Of a stretch of 64,000 bases of DNA, positions 56,007 to 64,000 are shown piece after piece. Each line of letters begins with the position of its first letter. Positions within the stretch are counted from its first letter, which is position 1. The notes under the pieces were generated by a model that was not told the DNA's origin, did no database searches, and was given only the letters and a program-made list of their open reading frames with translations. This DNA comes from Achromobacter denitrificans NBRC 15125. GTDB lineage: Bacteria; Pseudomonadota; Gammaproteobacteria; Burkholderiales; Burkholderiaceae_B. The stretch covers positions 89,619 to 153,618 of the forward strand of contig NZ_BCTQ01000012.1 of assembly GCF_001571365.1 (NCBI RefSeq), in the 5' to 3' direction. The position numbers and the translations under genes were made by a program.

Positions 56007-57971
56007 TCAGGCCCCGTCGCCCGCCGTCTTGACGCCGGGACCCCGCATGATGACGATGCCCAGGTCGGCCAGGATCCGTTGCGTTTCGGCGTCCGGGACA
56101 TCCTCGGCATAGACCGCGATGTTCAGGTTCCGCGCCGTTTCCAGCACCGACGCAGTCAGTTGTTGGCTGCCCGGGCTTTGCGACATCCCGCCCACGAAGC
56201 CGCCGCCCAGTTTTACGTAGGACAGGGGCAGGGTGTGCAATTGCGCCACCGCGCCGAACTGCTGCGCGAGGCGACGCACGCCGATATGCGCGCCGAATTC
56301 GGTGGCGACGCGGGCCAGGGTGGCGATCTGCTCGTGGCATTCGACCAGGCCGTGCGCATCGACTTCCAGATACAGCCGGCGGGCGAGCGGCCGGTGTTCC
56401 GTCAGCAGCAGAGCGAGCTGGCGGAAGAACTTCTGCCCCCGCAGCGAGGGCAGGGACACGCGCAAGGCCAGTTCGCCGGGATGGGCGGCCAGCCAGGCCA
56501 GGCCCAGGCTCACCGTTTCCAGGTCGCAATCGGCCGCCAGGTCCAGCCGCACGGCGGGCGGGATGAACAGCGTCGCCGGGATGGGCTCCTGGTCTGCGGC
56601 GGTGCGCAGCATCAGCATGGCCTCGGCGCGGACCGTGCTGCCGTCCGTGGCCAGCAGGCGTTCGGTGGCCAGTTCGAAGCGGTGCTCTTCCAGGGCGGAC
56701 ACGATGGCGTCCTTCCAGGCGCGTTCGCCGGACTCCGAGGGCGACTGCATGTCGGTGGCACCCGCGATCACGACCTGGTCGTTGCCGGCGCTTTCCGCCC
56801 GCATCAGGCCGAAGTCCAGCCGCGCCAGCACCGGGCCGGCCTGGTTGCCGTGGCCATAGTCGGTCATGGCTTGCGCCCAGCGGCACAGGTGTCCTTCGCC
56901 GACCGGAATGCGCGAGGCGTGCAGGTCGGCCCGCACCTGTTCCGCCACCATCATCGCCTGCGGCGCCGCGCAGCCCGGCAGCAGCAGCGCGAAATCCGAT
57001 CCGTTCAGGCGGGCCAGCAGCGGCGAGGCCACGTGCATGCGCTTGAGCGTGGCGCCGATGCGCTCGCACGCCGTGCGCAGCCATTGGTCGATGAACTCGC
57101 GGGGCATGTGGCGGTTCAGATCCGCCAGGTCGCGCTGGCGGAAGACCAGGATATGGCCGCCGTCGACGGCGCGTCCGGCCACGGCCGGGGGCGCTTCCAG
57201 CGCCCGGCGGAATTCGTTGACGAAGTACTTGCGGTTCGGCAGGCCCGTGACCGGGTCCTGGTTCAGTTCCACTTCCAGCGATTCGATCTTGGCGTTCTGC
57301 TCTTCGACACTGGCGTAGACGCGTTCGCGGGTCTGGTTCAGGGCCTGGACCACGCCGGACAGTTCGGGCACGCGCGCTTCGACCTGCTCGGACGGCGTTT
57401 CCTGCCCGATGCTGCGCACGTGATCGCTGATTTCGCGCAGCAGGCGGTTCTTGATCCAGCCCACCAGCAGGAAGGCGAACACGGCCCAGAGAATGCCCGC
57501 GCCTACCACCAGGGCGATCATCCTCAGGCTGCTGCGCCACAGGGCTTCCCAGGCATAGGCGTCGTTGGCGACCAGCGTGACCTCGCCGATCTGGCGCCAG
57601 CCGTCGCTGACGGCATGGGTGGCCGGCTCGGCGTTCAGCGGCGCCAGCGCCTGGAACCAGGCGGGCACCGACGCGGCGGTGGCGGTGGAGCGCCGTTCGA
57701 TCAGGACTTTGCCTTCCGGATCCGACAGCCGCACCAGCGAGAAGTGGCCGCCGTCGTACAACGCCGACACCAGCAGTTCCTGGACCACCGGATCGTTGTT
57801 GGCGGGCTGCGACAGGGACAGGGCCAGCGACACGGCGGCGTCGGTGCTCTGCACCTTCAATTGGCCCGACAGATACTCGCGGGCCGAATTGACGCTGAGC
57901 GCCAGCGTGCCCAGCAGGATGACGCCGATCGCGAGAGTGACGCTGAGCAGTAGCTGTCGAAGTATGGACAT
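56007..57971 (-). CDS. lapD: c-di-GMP receptor LapD
   Basis: This is the inside-out signalling receptor that holds the protease LapG inactive when c-di-GMP is high. It has helix 1 (5-25), a periplasmic domain with Trp125 in SDGWRQIGEV (the Trp that inserts into LapG), helix 2 (150-172), a HAMP domain (172-225), degenerate GGDEF (LNGSDFALLL) and degenerate EAL (RAEAML; VRRLAQQF in place of DDFG). It is therefore a receptor, not an enzyme. It is 654 residues. It lies 17 bases downstream of lapG, in the order adhesin-lapG-lapD. Confidence 0.95.
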   Translation of the reverse strand: MSILRQLLLSVTLAIGVILLGTLALSVNSAREYLSGQLKVQSTDAAVSLALSLSQPANNDPVVQELLVSALYDGGHFSLVRLSDPEGKVLIERRSTATAASVPAWFQALAPLNAEPATHAVSDGWRQIGEVTLVANDAYAWEALWRSSLRMIALVVGAGILWAVFAFLLVGWIKNRLLREISDHVRSIGQETPSEQVEARVPELSGVVQALNQTRERVYASVEEQNAKIESLEVELNQDPVTGLPNRKYFVNEFRRALEAPPAVAGRAVDGGHILVFRQRDLADLNRHMPREFIDQWLRTACERIGATLKRMHVASPLLARLNGSDFALLLPGCAAPQAMMVAEQVRADLHASRIPVGEGHLCRWAQAMTDYGHGNQAGPVLARLDFGLMRAESAGNDQVVIAGATDMQSPSESGERAWKDAIVSALEEHRFELATERLLATDGSTVRAEAMLMLRTAADQEPIPATLFIPPAVRLDLAADCDLETVSLGLAWLAAHPGELALRVSLPSLRGQKFFRQLALLLTEHRPLARRLYLEVDAHGLVECHEQIATLARVATEFGAHIGVRRLAQQFGAVAQLHTLPLSYVKLGGGFVGGMSQSPGSQQLTASVLETARNLNIAVYAEDVPDAETQRILADLGIVIMRGPGVKTAGDGA

Positions 57972-57988
57972 GGTCTTGTTTCCGGAAA

Positions 57989-58672
57989 TCAGGGACGCAC
58001 GCCTTCACGTTCCATGCGTTGAAGCAGATCACGCCAGCGGCTGAGGCGGTCAACCGGGGCGGCGGGTTTGCCGTCGACGTACACGCCGTCGGCGTTGAAG
58101 CTGAACACCGGCGTCAGGTCGCGGCGCTGCGTGGCAGGCAGGATAGTGGAGATCAGGCTGTCCAGCACCAGCGGCACGGCGTTCGGGGTTTCGTAGTAGC
58201 CGAGCACCATGTGGGCCACCTGGCTGCTGCTGGCGGCGCCGCCGATGCGCGCGCGCACGTAGATGAAACGCAGCTTGTTCGCCGGGACGCCCAGCGCAAG
58301 CAAAGTGAAGTACTTGCCGATGACATAGTCTTCGCAGTCGCCCGCGCCTTTGCCCAGCGATTCCAGGGGCGTGGCCCAGTAGTCGGCCTGCTTCCAGATG
58401 GTGATGTCCTCGCCGGACAGCAGGGAGCGGTTCCAGAAGTCGTTGGCCAGCGTCAGCGTTTCCCTTTCCTGGGCGGGTGCCGGGCCGCGCATCATTTGCA
58501 GCCAGCTCGATACGGCCCTGGAGCCTTTCGCGCCATAGCGGCTGGCCGAGAGGCTCTGCAGCCGGTCGGCGTTGACTTCCAGGGCGGAACTGCCGCCCCA
58601 GCCGCAAGCCAGGCATAGCAAAACCAATCGGCACAGATTCAGCGTGCTTCGGTAACGGCGGGTCGAAGGCAT
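57989..58672 (-). CDS. lapG: Periplasmic adhesin-cleaving protease LapG
   Basis: This transglutaminase-like cysteine protease (BTLCP family) cleaves LapA-type adhesins near their N-terminus to release cells from surfaces. A signal peptide (LCRLVLLCLACGWGGSSA) is followed by the catalytic Cys113 in GAGDCEDYVIGKYF, with the adjacent calcium-binding Asp112 and Glu114, then His154 in QVAHMVLGYY and Asp171. I chose ATG 58672 (MPSTRRYRSTLN); ATG 58732 is in frame. The length of 227 residues is typical. It lies between the adhesin and lapD genes. Confidence 0.95.
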   Translation of the reverse strand: MPSTRRYRSTLNLCRLVLLCLACGWGGSSALEVNADRLQSLSASRYGAKGSRAVSSWLQMMRGPAPAQERETLTLANDFWNRSLLSGEDITIWKQADYWATPLESLGKGAGDCEDYVIGKYFTLLALGVPANKLRFIYVRARIGGAASSSQVAHMVLGYYETPNAVPLVLDSLISTILPATQRRDLTPVFSFNADGVYVDGKPAAPVDRLSRWRDLLQRMEREGVRP

Positions 58673-58716
58673 GAACCGGATTTTCACATGTTTCTGAACG
58701 TTTCTGGTGAAAAGTC

Positions 58717-58761
58717 CAAAAAAATGAGGCATCCGGAGACGGGCTCGCCAGGCCCGTCCCC
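58717..58761 (-). terminator. Intrinsic terminator after the adhesin gene
   Basis: Read on the minus strand, GGGGACGGGC (58761-58752) pairs with GCCCGTCTCC (58744-58735) around a 7-base loop, with two G-T pairs. A run of seven T follows at 58724-58718, after a 10-base gap. It separates the adhesin transcript from lapG-lapD. Confidence 0.6.
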
Positions 58762-58774
58762 TATTTGCTACAGC

Positions 58775-61700
58775 TTAGTGGTGGTCGACGTTCAGCTTCC
58801 CCTTCTGCAGCAGGTCGTTGATGACGGCCTGGTTGCTCATGAGCTGACCGTTGGCGTCGTGCATCAGGTCGACGTTCTCCAGCACGATCTTCTGATCCGC
58901 ACCCTGGCTGCCGAGCTTGCCCTGGGTGTTGATTTCGATGAGCGTGTTGTTGGAGTTGGCCGGATCCTGCTTGAAGTTCAGGTACTGCGACAGGTTGCCG
59001 TCCTTCTCGCCCACGAGCAGGTCCTTCAGGTCCAGGACGTCGCCGCCATCGGCAGGCTTCGCCAGGGAGAAGTCCGTGATCCGGTCGACTGCCGGGTTGG
59101 CGGTCGTGCCCTGATCGTTGAGCTCCCAGCGGAAGGTGTCGGACCCTTCGCCGCCGGTCAGGATGTCGTTGCCCTTGCCGCCGATGAGAACGTCATTGCC
59201 CTTGCCGCCGTCCAGCGTGTCGTTGCCGTTGCCCGCCAGCAGGATTTCGCTCTTGTCGGTGCCGAGCAGGTGGTTGCCCGAATGGTAGGTGATATCGACA
59301 TTGGCGCTGTCGCTATGGCCGTCCGCCGTCTGGATCGTGTAAGAACCATTGGCCGTGGCGCCGTCCAGATCGGCGTTGCTGTAATCGATCTTCATCGTCA
59401 ACGTGTAGCTTTCGGAGCCGGTATAGCCGCCGGAATCCCGAACGTTGACGATATGGATCTCGTAGTCCCCGGACTGCCCGGCGAGGAAGCTCTTGCCATT
59501 CTGGACCAAGATGAAATCGTCATTGCTGCCGACCAGCCGATATCCCATCCAGATATCCGTGTTGCCACTGAGATTGTGCGACAGCGTCAGCTTTTCGCCG
59601 GCAACCAGGGCAATGGTCAGCAGATCTTGATCGTTGCCGTTGGTCGCGCTGATGCCGTCCAGGTAGCCTTTGACTTTCACCTGAGCCTGATTGGTTCCTG
59701 CGCCGGATTTCGAGAAATCGCTACGCGATACCGTGAGTTCCTTATATTGAGCCGTGTTGTCCTTCTTGTCGAAGCTATAGGTCAACACATTCTTGCGAGT
59801 GAAGTCCTTGGAGGCGTCCCAGCCCGTATTCACGGTCAGCGGCCCCATCGTCAGCGCGCCGGTGCCGCGCACATCGTTGGCCAGCAAGGATCCCGCTTGC
59901 ACTGCAAGCTGCGTGCCGAAGATGTTGGTGATGATGCTGTCGTTCACCGCATCCGGAGCCTGGTAAACCGGCGCGGTCACGTTGACCGTGATGCTGGAGG
60001 TCGCCGTGTCGCCATCGCCGTCCCGCACCGTGAACTGGATGGTGTCGGTGCCGGCCGTTGCCGGCGCGTAGCGGTAGTTGCCCATGTTCTCGCCGGCCAG
60101 GTCCAGCGTGAACTTGCCATGCGCGGTGGTCACGGTCAGTTCGGACGTCGCCGAATCGAAGGTGTACGTGGCGCCGGAGGTGGCGGTCACCTTGTTGGTC
60201 GCGGCATCGTAGTTGTACGTCTTGCCCTCGATGACCAGCTGCGTGATGCGCGCGCCAGCCAGGTCGGCGCCCAGCGTGCCGCCCGCGGCGATGTCGCCGG
60301 TGATGGGCGGCGCGATGGTGCCTTCGATCGCCGCGTCCAGACCGTTCAGGTCCTTCACGAGGATGGTGTTGCCGCTCGCGGGCGCGTCGGGGTTGTAGGA
60401 GATCGGATCGATGTAGCCGCCGGTCGCGCCGGTGCCCAGGCCGATGCCGTACGAATTGATGTGGTTGTCCGTGAGGAACTTCTCCCAGGCCGCCTGCTGC
60501 GTGGAACCGACCGAGCGATTCCAGTCGGGTTCTCCATCGGTGAAGAAGTAGGAGATGTTCTGAACGTTGGCGCCTTCCAGCTTGCCCGCCCCAGAGTTGT
60601 TCCACGCGTTCATGGCCGTGTTCAACGCTTCCTGGTAGTTGGTGCCGCCATCGGCTTCGAGCTTGGCGACGAGCGCCTTGGCGTCCGCCAGGGACATCCA
60701 GCCGCTGCCCTTCTGCGTGGCGCTGCTGTTGAACTCCACGATCATCACGCGCACGTCGCCGGCCTCGCCGTACTTGTCGAGCAGGTTGTTGACCGAGGCC
60801 TTCAGCACGGCCAGGCGCGACAGTTCCGTCCAGCCGCTCTTGACGCCGCTGCCGTAGGCCATGCTGCCGGAAGTATCCAGCGTCAGCATGATGTTGGTGC
60901 CGTGCGACGACAGCGCCGAGGTTTCGGCGATCGGCTTGAGCTCGGGAGCCGTGTCGGTGATCAGCACACCGAGGTCGCCCGTCGCCTTGCCGCCGAACTT
61001 GTCTTCCACCGTGATCTGGAAGTGATCCTGCACGTTGGTGTCGTCGCCGCTGTGCTGCTGCGCGCCGCTGGACTGGTAGGTGTAGGTTACCTTGCCGGTG
61101 GCGGCGTCGTAGCCGGTCAGCGTCAGCGTGCCCTTGCTGGTCGTCAGGGTGAGCGGGTTGTTGGCCAGATCCGCCAGGCGTTCGAGGGTAAGCGTTGCGT
61201 CCGCATTGCCCGCGCCGTCGAGGGAGATCGACTTCAGCCCGGCCGCCGCGGTGACCGTGAAGGACCCGCCTTCGACCGCCTGCGCCTCCGATACGCTCAG
61301 CACGCCTGGCGCGCCGGCGTTGTTGTCTTCGATGACCAAGGTGGGGCCGGCCGGCTCCACGCCGCCGACCTGGAACTGGCCGGTGACTTGGTCGCCATCG
61401 GCGTCCGTGACGCGGTATGTGAAGTCGATCAGGTCGTTGGCCGTGCCGTTCATGGGCTGGTACTGATAGAACTCCCACTTGCCGGTGGCCGGCGTCAGGC
61501 GGATCTCGAACACCAGCTTGCCCGAGGCGTCCAGCCCCTGAATCAGGTTGCCGTTGGAGGCCACGTTGGTCGTGATGGCGCCGCCGTCGCGCGTGGTAAG
61601 GCCGCTTTCCACGCCCGTCAGTTGCAGCGTGCCGGGGCCGTCCGCGCCGTAGGCATATTGCAGGGTGCCATCGGCATAGGCGATGGCATGGACGTCCTCG

Positions 61701-64000
61701 CTGCCCAGGAACGTTACGCCCGTCACCGTGAAGTCGCTGTTGTCGCTGGACGAATTCTTGTGATTGTCGGTGGCCGAGACCACGATCGTGTCAAAGCCGC
61801 CTTCCTCGACCCGGAAATTCGCCGCGTAGTCGCCGCCATTCTGATCGGACGTGAAGGTGCGTTCGGCGATCAGCACGCCGTCGCGATAGAAGCGGGCGAC
61901 GCCGCTTTCCACTTCACCGCCGTACATTGCCGCGAAATCGATGGTCGCGCCGTAAGCGATCTTCCCGCCGGTAAGGCGGATCGTCAGTTCTTCCGACGCG
62001 CCCTGACCGTTCAGTTCACGATAATCTACCTCGTTGGCGATGTTGTGGTACGGCGATCCCGTGCTCGCCACGCCCAGGCCGGAAGTGCTCTGGTTGACCT
62101 TGGCATCGACGAGCGTGAGATCGGAGCTGGAGGTGAAGCCCTTGGCCGAGACTTCCACGGCGCCATTGCCGAACGTGAATTTCCATTGGCTATCGCTCGT
62201 GGAGCTGCCGGCAAAGGACACCTTGCCGGTGTAGACGTCCGGGATGCCGGTGGCCTGCACCGACACCGGGGTGTTCGGCTGCACCACCGGCATATCGTCT
62301 TCGATATTGACGGTGATGTCGGCGGTACCGGTGGCGCCATGCTCGTCGGTGACCTTCACGCCGATATCGAACGACTTGACGTCCTCGACACCCTTCGTCG
62401 GGTGGTCGATCGGGGCGCTCAGCGTGATGTTGTAGTGGCCGGTGTTGTCGATCGTGACCGTGATGACGGTCTTGCCGTCCGCTGCGCCGGTCAGGGTATG
62501 GCCGTCAGGCGAAAGCGTCCATGCCACGGGCTTGCCGCCCGAGGTAAAGGCGCCGTCCGCGGGCTGCAGCAGCGTAACGGTCTGGCCCTGCGTGCCGTTG
62601 GCGTCGGTGATCACCAGATTGCCAGAAACGGTGGCGTCGTCGGACTGGTCCGTGGGCGTGCCGGTGGCGTCCTTGATGCCGCCAGCCAACCCTTCCTCGG
62701 AGACGGTAACGGACACGCTGTGAACCTCGGGCGGGCTGTTTTCCGTGCCCTTGGACGTCACGGTAAAGTCGCCGGTGACCTTGTCGCCGTCGCCGTCGGT
62801 TCCCGTGACGCCAACCGTGAAGTCCATCGGACCCGCGGGGATGCTCTCCGTGTAGGAGCCGGTCGTCAGGAACGACATCTTGACGCCGTTGCCCGCCGCG
62901 AGCTGCACGGTATCGAAGTGCGTCAGCGAAGGCGTGCCCTCGGCCAACATTTCCTTCGAGATATGAATGGCGCCGGTCGCGCTGTCCACAGGCACGGAGA
63001 AGGTCTTGGATTCGGTGCCGCTCCACACGGTGACGACGACAGTGCCCGGTCCCTTGACTTCAGCGACATTCAGCTTGAAGTCGGAGAGGGCCTGGGTAAA
63101 CGCCATGCGGAAGCTCTCACCTGCGTCGAAGGAGGTGTTGCCGATCCCGAACGAGTTGCCCTTGTCGGTCTCATTGGCGTTGAACTTCTGCCCGCCGTCG
63201 GTAGTCAGCTTGGCGTAGCCAAGGTCGTAGCTCGATTGGGGCTTGTTGGTGATCGCCGAGTCCAGATTGATCGACTCGGTCGTACCGGGGCGAGCCTCGT
63301 GCTGGGTGACCGTGTAGCCGCCCGCCGGATTCAGCGTCACCGTGAAGATCTTGGTGCCATCGGGCGAGAAGATATCGACGGAAGCCTTGTCGAGCGCGCT
63401 GGTGGTCCAACCCTGGGGCAGATCGCCGATGGACGACACGACCAGCGTGGCGCCCTTGGCGTCGGCGCCCGTGTTGAACTCCAGGGTGCCAGTGGCGATG
63501 GACGACGTGTTCTCCATCGTCGTATCGGTGATCGCGCCGAACTCGGGGCTGTCATCCTCGATATTGATCGAGATGGTGCCGTTGCTCGTGGTGTGGCCAT
63601 CGCTGACCTGCACGCCGACGCCCAGCTGGAGCACGTCCTCGATGGAATTCTGCGGATGATCCACCTGGCCCGACAGGGTGACGGTATAGGCGCCCGTATC
63701 GGTCATCGTGACCGTGATCACGGGATTGCCCTCATGGTCGTTGCCGACCAGCGTATGGCCATCCTGCGACAAGGTCCAGACGACCGGCTTGCCTTGCGAG
63801 CTCAGGGCGTTGGCCGCCGGCTGCACCAGCTTGACGGTATGGCTGTCGTTCACGTCCACGTCGGCAATGGTCAGCTTGCCGGAGTAGGTAACGGCATCGG
63901 TCGTGTCCGTATTGCCCTGGTCGTCCTTCAGACCATGCGGCAACCCTTCTTCGGAAAGGTTGAGCGTGGCGCTGGTGATCGTCGGGGCATCGTTGGTGCC
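58775..64000 (-). CDS. Giant LapA/BapA-type RTX adhesin (C-terminal 1,741 residues, partial)
   Basis: The open frame enters from the right edge (GTNDAPTITSATLNLSEEGL) and ends at 58775. It contains VCBS/Bap-type repeats (two clear copies), a von Willebrand A domain starting near 60880 with the MIDAS motif LTLDTSGSMA, further beta-sandwich domains, RTX calcium-binding repeats GNGNDTLDGGKGNDVLIGG (59131-59238), and a type I secretion C-terminal target of about 120 residues ending KLNVDHH. The sequence is acidic, with few Cys. The N-terminus with the LapG cleavage site and retention module is outside the window. Its type I export genes (lapB, lapC, lapE) are not seen either. It is the expected substrate of the adjacent LapG. 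Confidence 0.93.
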   Translation of the reverse strand, partial: GTNDAPTITSATLNLSEEGLPHGLKDDQGNTDTTDAVTYSGKLTIADVDVNDSHTVKLVQPAANALSSQGKPVVWTLSQDGHTLVGNDHEGNPVITVTMTDTGAYTVTLSGQVDHPQNSIEDVLQLGVGVQVSDGHTTSNGTISINIEDDSPEFGAITDTTMENTSSIATGTLEFNTGADAKGATLVVSSIGDLPQGWTTSALDKASVDIFSPDGTKIFTVTLNPAGGYTVTQHEARPGTTESINLDSAITNKPQSSYDLGYAKLTTDGGQKFNANETDKGNSFGIGNTSFDAGESFRMAFTQALSDFKLNVAEVKGPGTVVVTVWSGTESKTFSVPVDSATGAIHISKEMLAEGTPSLTHFDTVQLAAGNGVKMSFLTTGSYTESIPAGPMDFTVGVTGTDGDGDKVTGDFTVTSKGTENSPPEVHSVSVTVSEEGLAGGIKDATGTPTDQSDDATVSGNLVITDANGTQGQTVTLLQPADGAFTSGGKPVAWTLSPDGHTLTGAADGKTVITVTIDNTGHYNITLSAPIDHPTKGVEDVKSFDIGVKVTDEHGATGTADITVNIEDDMPVVQPNTPVSVQATGIPDVYTGKVSFAGSSTSDSQWKFTFGNGAVEVSAKGFTSSSDLTLVDAKVNQSTSGLGVASTGSPYHNIANEVDYRELNGQGASEELTIRLTGGKIAYGATIDFAAMYGGEVESGVARFYRDGVLIAERTFTSDQNGGDYAANFRVEEGGFDTIVVSATDNHKNSSSDNSDFTVTGVTFLGSEDVHAIAYADGTLQYAYGADGPGTLQLTGVESGLTTRDGGAITTNVASNGNLIQGLDASGKLVFEIRLTPATGKWEFYQYQPMNGTANDLIDFTYRVTDADGDQVTGQFQVGGVEPAGPTLVIEDNNAGAPGVLSVSEAQAVEGGSFTVTAAAGLKSISLDGAGNADATLTLERLADLANNPLTLTTSKGTLTLTGYDAATGKVTYTYQSSGAQQHSGDDTNVQDHFQITVEDKFGGKATGDLGVLITDTAPELKPIAETSALSSHGTNIMLTLDTSGSMAYGSGVKSGWTELSRLAVLKASVNNLLDKYGEAGDVRVMIVEFNSSATQKGSGWMSLADAKALVAKLEADGGTNYQEALNTAMNAWNNSGAGKLEGANVQNISYFFTDGEPDWNRSVGSTQQAAWEKFLTDNHINSYGIGLGTGATGGYIDPISYNPDAPASGNTILVKDLNGLDAAIEGTIAPPITGDIAAGGTLGADLAGARITQLVIEGKTYNYDAATNKVTATSGATYTFDSATSELTVTTAHGKFTLDLAGENMGNYRYAPATAGTDTIQFTVRDGDGDTATSSITVNVTAPVYQAPDAVNDSIITNIFGTQLAVQAGSLLANDVRGTGALTMGPLTVNTGWDASKDFTRKNVLTYSFDKKDNTAQYKELTVSRSDFSKSGAGTNQAQVKVKGYLDGISATNGNDQDLLTIALVAGEKLTLSHNLSGNTDIWMGYRLVGSNDDFILVQNGKSFLAGQSGDYEIHIVNVRDSGGYTGSESYTLTMKIDYSNADLDGATANGSYTIQTADGHSDSANVDITYHSGNHLLGTDKSEILLAGNGNDTLDGGKGNDVLIGGKGNDILTGGEGSDTFRWELNDQGTTANPAVDRITDFSLAKPADGGDVLDLKDLLVGEKDGNLSQYLNFKQDPANSNNTLIEINTQGKLGSQGADQKIVLENVDLMHDANGQLMSNQAVINDLLQKGKLNVDHH
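59131..59238 (-). repeat. RTX nonapeptide repeats in the adhesin
   Basis: Four GG-x-G-(N/x)-D-x-L-type nonapeptides (GNGNDTLDG, GKGNDVLIG, GKGNDILTG, GEGSDTF) form a short parallel beta-roll that folds with external calcium after type I secretion. They directly precede the C-terminal secretion signal. Confidence 0.9.
62288..62701 (-). repeat. Adhesin VCBS/Bap-like repeat, copy 2
   Basis: This unit starts at SEEGLAGGIKD and runs to ITVNIEDDMP. It shares GKPV(A/V)WTLS(P/Q)DGHTL, VITVT, DHP and NIEDD with copy 1, about 1,250 bases away. The repeated motif order shows an internal duplication of about 138 residues. Confidence 0.8.
63548..63955 (-). repeat. Adhesin VCBS/Bap-like repeat, copy 1
   Basis: This unit starts at SEEGLPHGLKD and runs to SINIEDD near 63548. 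Shared landmarks with copy 2 are GKPVVWTLSQDGHTL, TVTLSGQVDHP and NIEDD. It is the first repeat after the window edge; more copies are expected in the missing N-terminal part. Confidence 0.8.

Overview
The window is high-GC betaproteobacterial chromosome, most like Alcaligenaceae and probably a Bordetella (or close Achromobacter-type) species. The reasons are the order bamB-der-hisC-hfq-hflX-hflK-hflC-hisZ-purA, the rpsU-dnaG-rpoD macromolecular synthesis block, an orphan Bug-type tricarboxylate-binding protein, and the BPSS1780-type and DUF2069 proteins. Species assignment is inference.

Region by region. (1) 1-10.9 kb: housekeeping genes for outer-membrane assembly, ribosome biogenesis, histidine and purine synthesis, Hfq/HflX and the HflKC membrane complex, punctuated by good intrinsic terminators. 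(2) 11.1-16.5 kb: rpsU-dnaG-rpoD followed at once by tRNA-Ile(CAT) and a terminator. DnaG carries a WKGKGD-repeat linker and RpoD a Lys/Ala-rich N-terminal extension. (3) 16.5-19.8 kb: a small accessory stretch behind the tRNA, with a lower-GC two-gene minus-strand unit of unknown function, a secreted protein, a YdhR-type monooxygenase and a YSC84/SYLF lipoprotein. (4) 19.9-31.5 kb: a LysR regulator divergent from a catabolic operon: DUF35 Zn-ribbon/OB protein, thiolase-like protein without the nucleophilic Cys, CoA-transferase A/B, a three-part biotin acyl-CoA carboxylase, Bug binding protein, SDR dehydrogenase, MaoC hydratase and an MFS pump. (5) 31.9-41.2 kb: a compact Tad-type pilus/secretion locus with overlapping genes, including a secretin, an FHA-CpaF fusion ATPase, TadB/TadC and a DUF192 protein whose 3' end runs antisense into the next gene. 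(6) 40.9-47.6 kb: BPSS1780 membrane protein, thrB, dusA, CBS protein, YihY, DUF2069, SelO. (7) 47.8-64 kb: a signalling and biofilm region with a response regulator and a convergent histidine kinase that overlaps a LapD-like gene, an EAL protein, aroC, an M48 lipoprotein, then lapD and lapG beside the C-terminal 1,741 residues of a very large vWA/RTX adhesin that leaves the window on the right.

How it works together. The last region is a c-di-GMP-controlled LapA/LapD/LapG adhesin-retention system, with a second LapD-like protein that lacks both the HAMP and the periplasmic Trp, and that is co-transcribed with a histidine kinase. The catabolic operon looks like uptake, CoA activation, carboxylation, hydration and retro-aldol cleavage of an unidentified organic acid. 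These two, and the modified Tad locus, are the most promising places for undescribed biology.
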